Source: CALMKX01 sp036274895
GTDB lineage: Bacteria > Acidobacteriota > Thermoanaerobaculia > Multivoradales > SZUA-115
DNA length: 64,000 nt
Direction of reading: 5' to 3'
Assembly (NCBI GenBank): GCA_036274895.1
Contig: DASUEU010000040.1
Location: 1-64,000, forward strand
The notes beneath the pieces were generated by a model. It saw only the letters and a program-made list of their open reading frames with translations, ran no database searches and had not been told where the DNA came from. Both the position numbers and the translations under genes were made by a program. Positions within the stretch are counted from its first letter, which is position 1. Each line of letters starts with the position of its first letter. Positions 10,107-19,270 of the stretch are shown one piece after another.

Positions 10107-10223
10107 GACGTTTCCCTCCTCTGTGCGACCCACGTCTCGGACCGCAACGGCATCGTAGGGTGTGGCCCTCTGCCGAACACTCCGCTTCTTGCTCTGGAAT
10201 TCGCGCTACTCTCCCGCCACTCG

Positions 10224-11525
10224 ATGACTTCCGCCTCCACGCCCGCCCTCGCCCGGGCCCTCGGCCGGTACACCCTGGCCGCGCTGGTGGTCAACGCCAT
10301 CCTGGGCAGCGGCATCTTCGGCTTGCCTTCGGTCGTCGCCCGGCTGCTGGGGCCGCTGGCCCCCTGGGCCTGGGTACTGGGCGCCGTGGGCAACGCCGTG
10401 GTGCTGCTCTGCTTCGCCGAGGTGGCGTCGCGCTTCTCGGGCGCCGGCGGGGCCTACCTCTACGCCCGTTCCTCCCTGCCGCGGCTGGTGGCCATCCAGG
10501 TCGGCTGGCTCGCCTTCCTGACCCGGCTCACCGCCGCCGCCGCAGCCGCCAACCTGTTCACCGTCAACCTCGCCGGTCTCGCGCCCTGGGCGGCGCGGGA
10601 GGACGTGCGCATCGCCCTGCTCACGGCGCTCTTGGGCTTCTTGGCCCTGGTCAACGTGCGGGGCGTAGCGGAGGCCGGGCGGCTCAGCAACCTCTTCACC
10701 GTCGGCAAGCTGCTGCCGTTGGCCGTCTTCCTCGCGGCCGGAGCCCTTTTCCTCCTGACCCGCGAAGCCCTGCCGGCCGTCCCCGCTCCCCTCCGCACGG
10801 CTTCCGGGGCGGACTGGCTGCAGGCCATCCTGCTGGTGGTCTTCGCCTTCGGCGGCTACGACGGCGCCATGATGGCCATGGGCGAGGCGCGGCAGCCACG
10901 GCGGGACGCTCCCTTCGCCCTCATCGTGGGGACGGTCCTGCTTGCCCTGATCTACACCGGAGTCCAGGTGGTGGTGGGCGCCACCCTCGCCGACCCGGCC
11001 GCCAGCGAGCGCCCGCTGCAGGACGCCGCGCGGGTCTTCCTCGGTGCGCCCGGCGGCGTGCTGTTGGCCCTCGGGGCCATCATCTCGGTGGTCGGGTTGT
11101 TGGCGGCGAACTTCCTCAACGCCCCGCGCTTGGGCTTCGCCTTGGCCGAGCACCTCGACCTGCCGCCTCTCTTCGGGCGCATCCACCCTCGCTTCCACAC
11201 CCCCTACGTCTCGATCCTGACCTTCGGCTTCCTGGTCTGGGGCCTGGCCGTGTGGGGCAACTTCGAGTGGAACGCCACCCTCTCCTCGGTCTCTCGCCTC
11301 TTCGTCTACGGCTCCACCTGCGTGGCCCTGGTGATGCTGCGCCGCCGCCAGCCGGGCGGGGCCTGGCTCGAGCTGCCCGGCGGCCCCGTGCTGGCGGCCT
11401 TGGGCATCGCCTTTTGCGCCCTGCTGGCGGCCCGCATGGGGCGCTCGGAGCTGGTGATCGTCGGCCTCGCCGCTGTCGTCGCCTTCGCCCACTGGCTGAT
11501 CGCCCGGCGGCTGGCGGCCGGGTAG
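10224..11525 (+). CDS. APC-superfamily amino acid permease
   Basis: Inner-membrane secondary transporter of 433 residues with about twelve membrane helices. The first helix carries the substrate-binding 'ILGSGIFGLPSVVAR' (residues about 24-38), the glycine-rich unwound-helix motif of the APC family, and 'FSGAGGAYLYAR' follows. It probably imports or exchanges an amino acid or polyamine; the substrate cannot be read from sequence. The ATG at 10224 is the first in frame ahead of helix one. TACTCT eleven bases before it may be a -10 box and there is no clear ribosome site. It converges on the AarF gene with six bases between stops. Confidence 0.88.
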   Translation: MTSASTPALARALGRYTLAALVVNAILGSGIFGLPSVVARLLGPLAPWAWVLGAVGNAVVLLCFAEVASRFSGAGGAYLYARSSLPRLVAIQVGWLAFLTRLTAAAAAANLFTVNLAGLAPWAAREDVRIALLTALLGFLALVNVRGVAEAGRLSNLFTVGKLLPLAVFLAAGALFLLTREALPAVPAPLRTASGADWLQAILLVVFAFGGYDGAMMAMGEARQPRRDAPFALIVGTVLLALIYTGVQVVVGATLADPAASERPLQDAARVFLGAPGGVLLALGAIISVVGLLAANFLNAPRLGFALAEHLDLPPLFGRIHPRFHTPYVSILTFGFLVWGLAVWGNFEWNATLSSVSRLFVYGSTCVALVMLRRRQPGGAWLELPGGPVLAALGIAFCALLAARMGRSELVIVGLAAVVAFAHWLIARRLAAG

Positions 11526-11531
11526 CCCCCC

Positions 11532-13250
11532 TCACCGCCGCACGGGCCGGCGGCGCAGCTCCCGCTGCCACTTGCGGGCGGTCACCAGGGACACCAGCAG
11601 GCAGCCGAAGAAGAAGGCCGAGACACCGCCGAGCACGACGACGAGGGTGCCCTCGCCGCGAGTCCAGGCGAGGTAGGCGAGGGCGCCGGTGCCGAGAGAG
11701 AAGGCCCCCCACAGCAACTGGTGGCCGAGGGCGTAGAGCAGGCTCGCTCCGGCTGCGAGGCCACGGATCTCCAGCTGTGCCTCGCCCCGGCGGGCCTGGG
11801 CCAGCAGGCGCTTCAAGTCGTCCGGGATCGACAGCACCGACAGGGCCATGTCCTTGACGACCCGGCTGGCCAGCGCCATCCAGTCGCGGTCGCGGCCGAG
11901 GACGAACTCCTCGAGATAGGGCCGGATGATCGCGATCGGTTGCATCTCGGGGTGGAGGTGGGTGGCGAGGCCCACCAGCAGCACCAGGGTGCGCTGCAGC
12001 TGGAGCCACTCCTTGGGCAGGGTGAAGGCTGCGGACAGCTCGGAAAGGGGGATGTCCAGCTTGGCCAGGTCGCCCAGCAGCTCCATCTTCAGCTTCGAGT
12101 CGAAGCGCAGGTCCTTCAAGTTCCAGGACTCGAGCTCGATCTGGTCGAGGAAGCGGGTCCAGAGGTGCTCGATCAGTCGCTCGGCGGCGTCGCTGTCGCC
12201 CTCCCTGGCCACGAAGCCCATGCGCCGCAGGGTGGCGAGGATCTCCTCGCGGTCCCGCTTGAGCACCGCCTCTAAGAACTTCGGCAGCCCCTCCTTGAGC
12301 GCCGGCGACAGCCGCGCCACGGCCCCGAAGTCGAGGAAGGCGATGCCGCCGTCGGCGCGCACCAGCAGGTTTCCCGGGTGCGGATCGGCGTGGTAGAGGC
12401 CGTCGACGAAGATCATCTGGCAGTAGGCGCGGACGATCCGCTCGGCCACCGGCTCGGGGTCGAGGCCCCGAGCGCGCAGGGCGTCCACGTCGCTGACCTT
12501 GATGCCCTCGACGAACGTGGCGGTGAGCACCCGGCGGGTGGAGCGCTCGGGGATCACCACGGGGAAGCTCACCCCGGAGTCGGCCGCGAAGTTGGCCGCG
12601 ATGGCGCCGATGTAGGTGGCCTCCTGGGTGAAGTCGAGCTCTTCGAGGATGCCCTTTCGGACCTCGGCGAAGGCGGCGTCGAGGCCGCGCACGCCGAGCA
12701 CCCACTGGACGATGCCCACCACGTGGCGGATGGTCCGGAGGTCGAGCCGGGCCAGGGCCTCGATCTCCTGGTGCTGCACCTTGACCGCCACGCGCCGGCC
12801 GTCCGCCAAGGTGGCGGCGTGGACCTGGGCGAGGGAGGCGCTGGCCAGGGGCCGGGGGTCAAAGGTGGCGAAGAGGTCACCCGGCCCGCCGCCCAGCTCC
12901 TGGCGCAGCCGCGCCTCGATCTCCCAGAGGGGCCGGGCCGGGATCTGGTCCTGCAAGCCCTCGAGCTCCCTGCGCAGCTCGGCAGGCAGCACGTTGGTCA
13001 AGATCGAGAGCAGCTGACCGACCTTGATGAACAGGCCCTGGACGTCGAGGATCGTCGCCCGCACCCGCCGCGCCGTCGCCACCTGCCAGCGGGAGAGGGC
13101 CCGCGCCCGGGCTTCCGGCCGCCGGAAGAGGTTGGCGAGGGACAGCCCGACGTAGCTCGCCAGCACGGCGAAGACCGTGCGGTAGACCTTGAGCAGCCGC
13201 CGGCGCCGGCCGCGGGCGAGGGACGAAGCCGGCTCGTTGCCTGGGCTCAT
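11532..13250 (-). CDS. AarF/UbiB (ABC1) atypical kinase-like protein
   Basis: Member of the UbiB/ABC1 family, membrane-bound kinase-fold ATPases that support isoprenoid quinone synthesis. The 572-residue protein has the family KxGQ motif (FIKVGQLLS, Lys76-Gln79), the alanine-rich nucleotide loop 'ASASLAQVHAA', the catalytic-loop 'HADPHPGNLLV' and the metal-binding DFGA. Two C-terminal hydrophobic segments ('LLWGAFSLGTGALAYLAW' and 'LVVVLGGVSAFFFGCLLVSL') anchor it, as in E. coli UbiB. The ATG at 13250 is preceded at seven bases by TATCCT and by no ribosome site, so the message may be leaderless. No quinone-synthesis gene lies adjacent. Confidence 0.92.
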   Translation of the reverse strand: MSPGNEPASSLARGRRRRLLKVYRTVFAVLASYVGLSLANLFRRPEARARALSRWQVATARRVRATILDVQGLFIKVGQLLSILTNVLPAELRRELEGLQDQIPARPLWEIEARLRQELGGGPGDLFATFDPRPLASASLAQVHAATLADGRRVAVKVQHQEIEALARLDLRTIRHVVGIVQWVLGVRGLDAAFAEVRKGILEELDFTQEATYIGAIAANFAADSGVSFPVVIPERSTRRVLTATFVEGIKVSDVDALRARGLDPEPVAERIVRAYCQMIFVDGLYHADPHPGNLLVRADGGIAFLDFGAVARLSPALKEGLPKFLEAVLKRDREEILATLRRMGFVAREGDSDAAERLIEHLWTRFLDQIELESWNLKDLRFDSKLKMELLGDLAKLDIPLSELSAAFTLPKEWLQLQRTLVLLVGLATHLHPEMQPIAIIRPYLEEFVLGRDRDWMALASRVVKDMALSVLSIPDDLKRLLAQARRGEAQLEIRGLAAGASLLYALGHQLLWGAFSLGTGALAYLAWTRGEGTLVVVLGGVSAFFFGCLLVSLVTARKWQRELRRRPVRR

Positions 13251-13257
13251 GGCGGCG

Positions 13258-13263
13258 AGGATA
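13258..13263 (-). promoter_or_regulatory. -10 box of a probably leaderless gene
   Basis: On the minus strand TATCCT ends seven bases before the AarF ATG with no Shine-Dalgarno sequence between. The adjoining bases 13264-13285 resemble a truncated copy of the GCCCCTAC-type repeat. Confidence 0.4.
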
Positions 13264-13285
13264 GCGCGGGGCGGGCGGTCGCCCC

Positions 13286-15070
13286 CTACCGCCGCACCCC
13301 CACCACCTTCCCCTCGCCGCCCAGCTCCAGGGCCACGCCCCCTTCAGCCGCCGGCACGAAGCGGGCGCTGAGGGAGGAGGAGGTCACCGAGTCCCAGCTG
13401 GCGAAGCGGCCTTCGCCCAGAGGATAGAGGCGCAGGGCGGGCTGGAAGCGGCGGAAGCCCACTCCCAGCAGCTTGCCGGCTTCGCCGCCGGCCCAGACGT
13501 AGGACAGCAGCGCCTCCCCCTTTTCGTGCACGAAGCGCACGGGAACCCGGTCCCGGCCCTCCTCGGCGGCGGCCGTTCCCAGCACCTCGATGCGCACGAA
13601 GGGGCCGAAGCGCTCGGTCTGTTCTTTCATCCGCCCGGCGAAGGAGTCGCGCAGGCGTTCGACCGGCACGGCGCCGCCGTAGGCTGCGTGCAGGGGCTGG
13701 AAGTCGCCGGCCAGGCAGGCGGCGATCATCTTCTCGGTGTCCGCCGCCCGCTTCGCCAGCAGGGCCGGGTTGCCGGCCGGGGAGTGCAGCCGGTCGAAGG
13801 CCGGCCGGCCCAGGGGCAGCACTTGCAGGGTCTTGCCGTCGCTCGAGACCTCGAAGCGTGCCTCGCCCTCCCCGGAGTAGGTGCCGGCCAGGCTCGCCAG
13901 TGTGGCGGCCGGCACCTCGATCACCGCCGGCACCTTGGGGTAGGGCACCGCACCGAGGAAGCGCCGGCCGATCTGGGCCAGCAGGTCGTTGGCGCCGGGG
14001 TAGTCGGTGATCGCGTTGGTCTGAAGGAAGACCACCACGCCGCGCTCCGGGACGATCGCGAAGTCCGCGAAGTGGATGCCGTTGCCGCCGTTGTGGGTGA
14101 GGATGCGCAGGCCACCCTGGTTGACCACCGACCAGCCGTAGCCGTAGAACGACTCACCGTCACCGTTCGACTCGTCGACGTGGGGCGTCCAGAGCTTGTT
14201 GCGCGACGCCTCGGAGAGCACCTTGCCCTCGAGCAGGGCCCGCGCCCAACGCAGCATCTCCTCGGCGGTGCTGCGCAGGCCGCCGTTGGCGCGCAGTACC
14301 CAGAAGGGGCCGTCGGTGTCCATCGGCCGCTCGAGCGTGGTGCCCCAGCGCTCGCCGGTACGGTAGCCCTGGGCCAGGCGGGCCGGGTCCCACTTCGGCA
14401 CCAGATAGCCGGTCTCGACCAGGCCGGCCGGGATCAGCACCAGCTCGCGCAGGGCCTGCTCGTAGCTCTTGCCGGTGAGCTTCTCGGCGATGGCGCCGAG
14501 CAGGCTGTAGCCGGCGTTGGAGTAGCTGTAGCGCTCTCCCGGCGGTGCGGAGAGGGGCGCCGCGAAGGCCCGGCGGACGAAGTCGTCGCGCCCGATCGGG
14601 TCCCAGTCGCCGGCTCCTTCGAGGTCCTCGATGCCCGAGGTGTGGGTGAGCAGGTGGTGGAGGGTGATGCCCTGCTTGTCCGCCGGGACTCCCTCGAAGT
14701 AGCGCCCGATCGGGTCGGTGACGGCGAGCTTGCCCTGCTCTTCCAACTTCAAGATCAGGGCCGCCGTGAACTGTTTGGTGATCGAACCGATGTCCGACAG
14801 CGTGGAGGCGGCCCAGCGCAGGCCCTTCTCGCGGTCGGCGAGCCCCAGCCCCTCGCTGACGATCGGCCCCTGGGGCGTTGCCACCACGACCACGCCAGAG
14901 AAGCCCACCTTCTCGATACTCCGCAGGTAGGCGCGGGTGTCGCCAGCGAAGGCGGGGTCGAGCGCGGGAGGAGTGGAACTCGTCTGTGCCCACAGGGTCG
15001 TGGTGAGGGCGGCGGCGAACATCAGGGCTGCGGCGAGCGGTGCCGGTCGGAAAGGTCTGCAAGCGGCCAT
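13286..15070 (-). CDS. Exported serine hydrolase (beta-lactamase/penicillin-binding fold)
   Basis: A 594-residue periplasmic or secreted enzyme of the class C beta-lactamase/DD-peptidase/esterase fold (S12). A signal peptide covers residues 1-29 (..ALTTTLWAQ). The catalytic SITK tetrad is at 96-99 (SxxK), YSN at 183-185 (YxN) and an HNGG box follows (THNGGNGIHF). The catalytic domain fills about residues 40-400; the last 190 residues form an extra domain ('FEVSSDGKTLQVLPLG..') seen on many such hydrolases and probably beta-rich. The start MAACRPF is chosen for CAGGAGA eight bases before it and because it begins the signal peptide. Divergent from the large surface-protein gene. The substrate, whether peptidoglycan peptide, ester or lactam, cannot be decided. 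Confidence 0.87.
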   Translation of the reverse strand: MAACRPFRPAPLAAALMFAAALTTTLWAQTSSTPPALDPAFAGDTRAYLRSIEKVGFSGVVVVATPQGPIVSEGLGLADREKGLRWAASTLSDIGSITKQFTAALILKLEEQGKLAVTDPIGRYFEGVPADKQGITLHHLLTHTSGIEDLEGAGDWDPIGRDDFVRRAFAAPLSAPPGERYSYSNAGYSLLGAIAEKLTGKSYEQALRELVLIPAGLVETGYLVPKWDPARLAQGYRTGERWGTTLERPMDTDGPFWVLRANGGLRSTAEEMLRWARALLEGKVLSEASRNKLWTPHVDESNGDGESFYGYGWSVVNQGGLRILTHNGGNGIHFADFAIVPERGVVVFLQTNAITDYPGANDLLAQIGRRFLGAVPYPKVPAVIEVPAATLASLAGTYSGEGEARFEVSSDGKTLQVLPLGRPAFDRLHSPAGNPALLAKRAADTEKMIAACLAGDFQPLHAAYGGAVPVERLRDSFAGRMKEQTERFGPFVRIEVLGTAAAEEGRDRVPVRFVHEKGEALLSYVWAGGEAGKLLGVGFRRFQPALRLYPLGEGRFASWDSVTSSSLSARFVPAAEGGVALELGGEGKVVGVRR

Positions 15071-15174
15071 CTCGGGGTCTCCTGGTCGGGTTTCGTCCTC
15101 ACTCACTACGTCGGAGGGCCGGGAGGGTTCCCTCAGCAGGTCAACCTCGGCCTTCAGTCCACTCACGAAAGCAC

Positions 15175-15204
15175 TTGAGAATGCTCGACGACTTGGCGTA
15201 GGCT
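15175..15204 (+). promoter_or_regulatory. Possible promoter of the DUF11 surface-protein gene
   Basis: TTGAGA (15175-15180) and TAGGCT (15199-15204) are separated by 18 bases, giving a leader of about 70 bases before the ATG at 15280. Both boxes are partial matches. Confidence 0.35.
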
Positions 15205-15279
15205 CCGCGCGCTTGGGTCCTCTCCCATAAAGCAATCGCGACCCTGAAGACCAGGGATTCGCTCCAGGAGGCTGATGCC

Positions 15280-18200
15280 ATGACCGCCGGTCGTCCGTGT
15301 GAACCTCGGGCAGCGTCTGTGCTGTTCGCCCTCGGTCTGAGTCTCGCCTGGGCGGCCGCCGCTCTGGCTGTCGGCCCACCCAAGATCGAGCAGCTCGTGC
15401 CGCCAGCGGAGATCAAAGGCGCACCGGTGTTGACCAAGGACGGCTCGGTCCCCCAGCCCGGGCGGCCCGACCTGGTGCGGCGCCTCGGCCTGGCCACCCG
15501 CGGCCAGGGTTACGGCGGCGAGGTCGAGCCCAACGGCACCACGGCCACGGCCTCGCCCATCGTCGGCACCAACACGGTGGTCCGCTCGGTGCTCTTCCCC
15601 AACGGCGACATCGACTTCTACAGCTTCAGCGCCACGGCGGGTGACCGCATCTACCTCGCCGCCATGACCTCCTTCTCGGCCGGCAACAGCACGGACGCCC
15701 AGCTGACCCTGCTCGCCTCGGACGGCACGACCGTCATCGAGTTCGACGACGACAACGGCACCTTCGCCGGCCTGTCTCCCTCGATCGCCGGCGCCGTCAT
15801 CCCGACCACCGGCACCTACTTCATCCGGGTCAACGACTTTACGGCCGGCACCACCTCCGAGCGCCCCTACGAGCTGCACTTCCGCATCCAGAGCGGCGCG
15901 CCGACGCCGGAGGTCGAGAGCAACGACACTCCGGCCACGGCCAATCCCCTGCCGGCGAGCGGCTGGGTGAGCGGCACCCGCAACCCGGCTGCGGCGACCG
16001 AGCAAGACTGGTACAGCTTCGCGCTCAGCGCCGGCGACACGGTGTTCCTCTCGCTCGACGTCGATCCCGAGGATGACCTGGTGGTGTGGAACGGCCGGCT
16101 GGGCATCGCCCTCTTCGGCGACGCCAGCAACCAGATCCTGGTGGTCGACGACGCCGGCACCGGCGACATCACCCCCAACCCGAACCGCCCGTCTGAGGCG
16201 TTGTTCATGACCGTCAAGAACGCCGGCACCTACTTCGCTTTCGTCGACTCGGCGAGCGCGGCGACCGGAGGCCCGACGGCCACGTACCACCTCTCCGTCA
16301 GCATCCACCCGGCGACCAACGAGGGCGTCAACTGCACCACCTACACCTCGACCAACGTGCCGCAGACGATCGGTCCGGGAACCGGATTGGTCAGCTCGAC
16401 GATCACCGTGCCGGGCAACCCGCGGATCGCCGACCTCGACGTGGAGATCGTGCTCAATCACGCCCTGATGCAGGACCTCGACGTCCACCTGCGCTCGCCG
16501 GCCGGCAACGACAACGGCCTGTTCGCCGACATCGGTGCTGCGGCGACCGGCGGCCAGACCATGATGGACGCGGTCTTCGACGACGAGGCGGGCATTCCAC
16601 CGGCCTTTACCGTTCTCAGGGGCTTGCAGCTCAAACCGGAGAACAACTCCACCGCCGGAACCGCCAGCACCTCGGGTGCCTACCGCCTCTCCTGGTTCGA
16701 CGGCGAGAACGCCGGCGGCACCTGGACTCTCGACATCCGCGACGACACCGCGGGTGCCAACGGCGGCACGCTCACGGCCTGGAGCCTGCGCATCTGTGAA
16801 CCGCCTCCGCCGCCGGCCTGCCCGCCGGGCTTCGCCCCGCAGACGGTGTTCAGCACCGACTTCGAGAGCGGCGCCGCGGGCTTCACCCACTCGGGTGCCC
16901 AGGACGAGTGGGAGCTGGGCCTGCCGGCCACGGTGGCGACGACGACCGCCAACCCGATCGCAGCCTTCAACACCTGCAACAGCGGGGTCAGCTGCTGGAA
17001 GACCGACCTCGACAACACCTACAACGCCAGCTGCAACCAGGACCTGCTTTCGCCGGCCATCAACCTGGCGGGCCTCTCGGCCCCGGTGGTGGTGACCTGG
17101 GCCCAGCGCCACCAGGTCGAGACCGCCACCTTCGACCACATGTTCGTCGACTACCAGCAGGTGGGCGGCGCCACGCCCGTACGGCTCTACGAGTGGCTGG
17201 AGCCGACGCCGATCAGCGCCTCCGCCGGCACCGGCAACCCGCAGACGAACATCGGCGGCAGCGCCGGCTGGGGGGTCTTCTCGCGCCGGGCCGATAGCCT
17301 GGCCGGCCTCAACACCGAGCTGCGCTTCCACCTCGACTCCGACACCTCGGTGCAGTTCGCCGGCCTGGCCATCGACGACGTGGCGGTCACCGCCTGCCGT
17401 CCGCTCATGGCCGACCTCGCGATCACCAAGACCGACGGCGTCACCACGGCGGTTCCGGGCGGCTCGGTCACCTACACCATCACCGCCAGCAACGCCGGGC
17501 CGGACGCGGTGACCGGCGCCACCGTGGCGGACACTTTCCCGGCCATCCTCACCTGCAGCTGGACCTGCGTGGGCGCGGGTGGCGGCACCTGCACGGCGGC
17601 CGGGGCCGGCAACATCAGCGACACGGTCAACCTGCCGGCCGGCGGCTCGGTGACTTACACAGCCACCTGCACCATCTCCGCGGCGGCCACGGGTTCCTTG
17701 AGCAACACGGCAACGGTCAGCTCTTCGGTCACGGATCCCAACCCGGCCAACAACTCGGCCACGGACACCGATACCCTGACCCCGCAAGCCGACCTCGCCA
17801 TCACCAAGACCGACGGCGTGACCGCGGTCACCCCCGGCCAGGCGATCACCTACACCATCGTGGCCAGCAATGCCGGTCCCAGCAACGCCCCTGGCTCGAC
17901 GGTGGCGGATACCTTCCCGGCGGCCCTGACCGGTGTGACCTGGACCTGCACCGGCGCGGGCGGTGGCACCTGCACGGCGGCCGGTGCGGGCAACATCAGC
18001 GACACCGCCAATCTGCCCGCCGGCGGCTCCGTGACCTACACCGTCAACGCCACGGTTAGCGGTAGCGCCACCGGCACCCTGGTCAACACCGCCACGGTGG
18101 CGGCCGGCACCGGCGTGACCGATCCCAATCCCGGCAACAACAGCGCCACCGACACCGACACCATCAACCTGGTCGCCGACCTCGCGATCACCAAGACCGA

Positions 18201-19107
18201 CGGTCTGACCAACGCCACGCCCGGCCAGGCGACCACCTACACCATCGTGGCCAGCAACGCCGGACCGAGCGCGGCGTCGAGCGCCTTCGTCAGCGATACC
18301 TTCCCGGCCGCCCTGACCGGCGTGACCTGGACCTGCGTCGGCGCCGGCGGCGGCACCTGCACGGCAGCGGGTGCCGGCAACATCAGCGATACCGTCAACC
18401 TGCCGTCGGGCGGCTCGGTGACCTACACCGTCAACGCCACGATCAGTGGTGTCTTCTTCGGCACCCTCACCAACACCGCCACGGTGGCGGTAGCGCCGCC
18501 GCCGGGCACCGGTGGTGGCATCGGCGACCCCAACCCGGGCAACAACAGCGCCACCGACACCACCGAGGTGGGCTCACCCGCGAACGTGAGCGCCACCAAG
18601 ACCGTTTCCGGCGACTTCCAACCGGGCGGGGCGATCATCTACACCGTGGTGCTGATTAACAACGGCACGGGAGCGCAGCTCGACAACCCGGGTGACGAGT
18701 TCACCGACGTGCTGCCGCCGCAGGTGACCCTGGTCTCCGCGTCGGCCACCAGCGGCACCGCCGTGGCGACCATCGGCACCAACACCGTGACCTGGAACGG
18801 CTCCATCCCGGGGGGCGGCGGCACGGTGACCATCACCATCGACGCCACCATCGAACTGGACGCCACCGGCGACATCCTCAACCAGGGCACGATCTCCTAC
18901 GACGCCGACGGCAACGGCACCAACGAGGCGAGCGGGTCGACCGATGACCCGACCGTGGGTGGTGCGGCCGACCCGACGGCCTTCACCGTCGGCGGCGTCC
19001 AGGATCTGCTGGCCATCCCGACGCTCGACCCGGTCGGTCTGGCCACGATGGCCCTACTGCTCGCGGCCGCAGCGGCCTTCGTCATGGCACGTCGTCGCCG
19101 AGCTTAG
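15280..19107 (+). CDS. Large exported surface protein with PPC, P-domain, DUF11 repeats and IPTL-like tail
   Basis: A 1275-residue exported, probably surface-anchored protein. Domains in order: signal peptide (1-30); two PPC-like domains (about 75-190, 'EVEPNGTTATASP..DIDFYSFSATAGDRIYL', and 207-345); a P/homoB-type domain (about 350-507, 'IADLDVEIVLNHALMQDLDV..SWFDGENAGG'); a cysteine-containing jelly-roll-like segment (515-705); three DUF11 repeats starting at residue 711 ('ADLAITKTDG..'), a fourth divergent one from about 1102; and a C-terminal tail 'AIPTLDPVGL' + hydrophobic helix + ARRRRA. The tail matches the plan of IPTL-CTERM signals, which exosortase H cuts. No protease domain is present although PPC and P domains usually accompany one, so the role is probably structural or adhesive. 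AGGAGG precedes the ATG by seven bases. The gene ends at a strong terminator. Confidence 0.88.
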   Translation: MTAGRPCEPRAASVLFALGLSLAWAAAALAVGPPKIEQLVPPAEIKGAPVLTKDGSVPQPGRPDLVRRLGLATRGQGYGGEVEPNGTTATASPIVGTNTVVRSVLFPNGDIDFYSFSATAGDRIYLAAMTSFSAGNSTDAQLTLLASDGTTVIEFDDDNGTFAGLSPSIAGAVIPTTGTYFIRVNDFTAGTTSERPYELHFRIQSGAPTPEVESNDTPATANPLPASGWVSGTRNPAAATEQDWYSFALSAGDTVFLSLDVDPEDDLVVWNGRLGIALFGDASNQILVVDDAGTGDITPNPNRPSEALFMTVKNAGTYFAFVDSASAATGGPTATYHLSVSIHPATNEGVNCTTYTSTNVPQTIGPGTGLVSSTITVPGNPRIADLDVEIVLNHALMQDLDVHLRSPAGNDNGLFADIGAAATGGQTMMDAVFDDEAGIPPAFTVLRGLQLKPENNSTAGTASTSGAYRLSWFDGENAGGTWTLDIRDDTAGANGGTLTAWSLRICEPPPPPACPPGFAPQTVFSTDFESGAAGFTHSGAQDEWELGLPATVATTTANPIAAFNTCNSGVSCWKTDLDNTYNASCNQDLLSPAINLAGLSAPVVVTWAQRHQVETATFDHMFVDYQQVGGATPVRLYEWLEPTPISASAGTGNPQTNIGGSAGWGVFSRRADSLAGLNTELRFHLDSDTSVQFAGLAIDDVAVTACRPLMADLAITKTDGVTTAVPGGSVTYTITASNAGPDAVTGATVADTFPAILTCSWTCVGAGGGTCTAAGAGNISDTVNLPAGGSVTYTATCTISAAATGSLSNTATVSSSVTDPNPANNSATDTDTLTPQADLAITKTDGVTAVTPGQAITYTIVASNAGPSNAPGSTVADTFPAALTGVTWTCTGAGGGTCTAAGAGNISDTANLPAGGSVTYTVNATVSGSATGTLVNTATVAAGTGVTDPNPGNNSATDTDTINLVADLAITKTDGLTNATPGQATTYTIVASNAGPSAASSAFVSDTFPAALTGVTWTCVGAGGGTCTAAGAGNISDTVNLPSGGSVTYTVNATISGVFFGTLTNTATVAVAPPPGTGGGIGDPNPGNNSATDTTEVGSPANVSATKTVSGDFQPGGAIIYTVVLINNGTGAQLDNPGDEFTDVLPPQVTLVSASATSGTAVATIGTNTVTWNGSIPGGGGTVTITIDATIELDATGDILNQGTISYDADGNGTNEASGSTDDPTVGGAADPTAFTVGGVQDLLAIPTLDPVGLATMALLLAAAAAFVMARRRRA
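17410..18560 (+). repeat. Three tandem coding repeats (DUF11 units)
   Basis: Near-identical units begin at 17410, 17788 and 18175 (periods 378 and 387 bases). DNA identity is highest over the block encoding 'GAGGGTCTAAGAGNISDT', pointing to recent duplication or gene conversion rather than old divergence. Confidence 0.85.
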
Positions 19108-19122
19108 ACAGTCCTCCCCATC

Positions 19123-19186
19123 GAGGGTGACACCTGAGTCACCCTCCCGGCATCTCAGAGGGCGGCTCTCCGGAGCCGCCCTTTTT
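19123..19186 (+). terminator. Tandem hairpins ending in an intrinsic terminator
   Basis: Two perfect 9-bp stems follow the DUF11 gene: GAGGGTGAC/GTCACCCTC (19123-19146, loop ACCTGA) and GGGCGGCTC/GAGCCGCCC (19160-19181, loop TCCG). The second runs straight into TTTTT (19182-19186), a classic rho-independent terminator. The first may stabilise the transcript end. Confidence 0.85.
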
Positions 19187-19270
19187 CGTTTCCTCCCGGC
19201 GCTGCCGTCGCCCTCCGGGGCACGGAGCCACCGGAACCGTTGACCCAGACCCCTTGCCCGGGAGCCCCTC

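Noticed and set aside
15163..17787. An 874-codon open frame on the minus strand opposite the DUF11 surface-protein gene
   Set aside because: Composition is Gly/Arg/Val/His-rich with no domain, typical of an antisense frame in GC-rich DNA; the plus-strand gene has a signal peptide and clear domains.
15280..19107. PPC and P-domains taken as evidence of a protease in the large surface protein
   Set aside because: No metallo- or serine-protease catalytic motif occurs anywhere in the 1275 residues.
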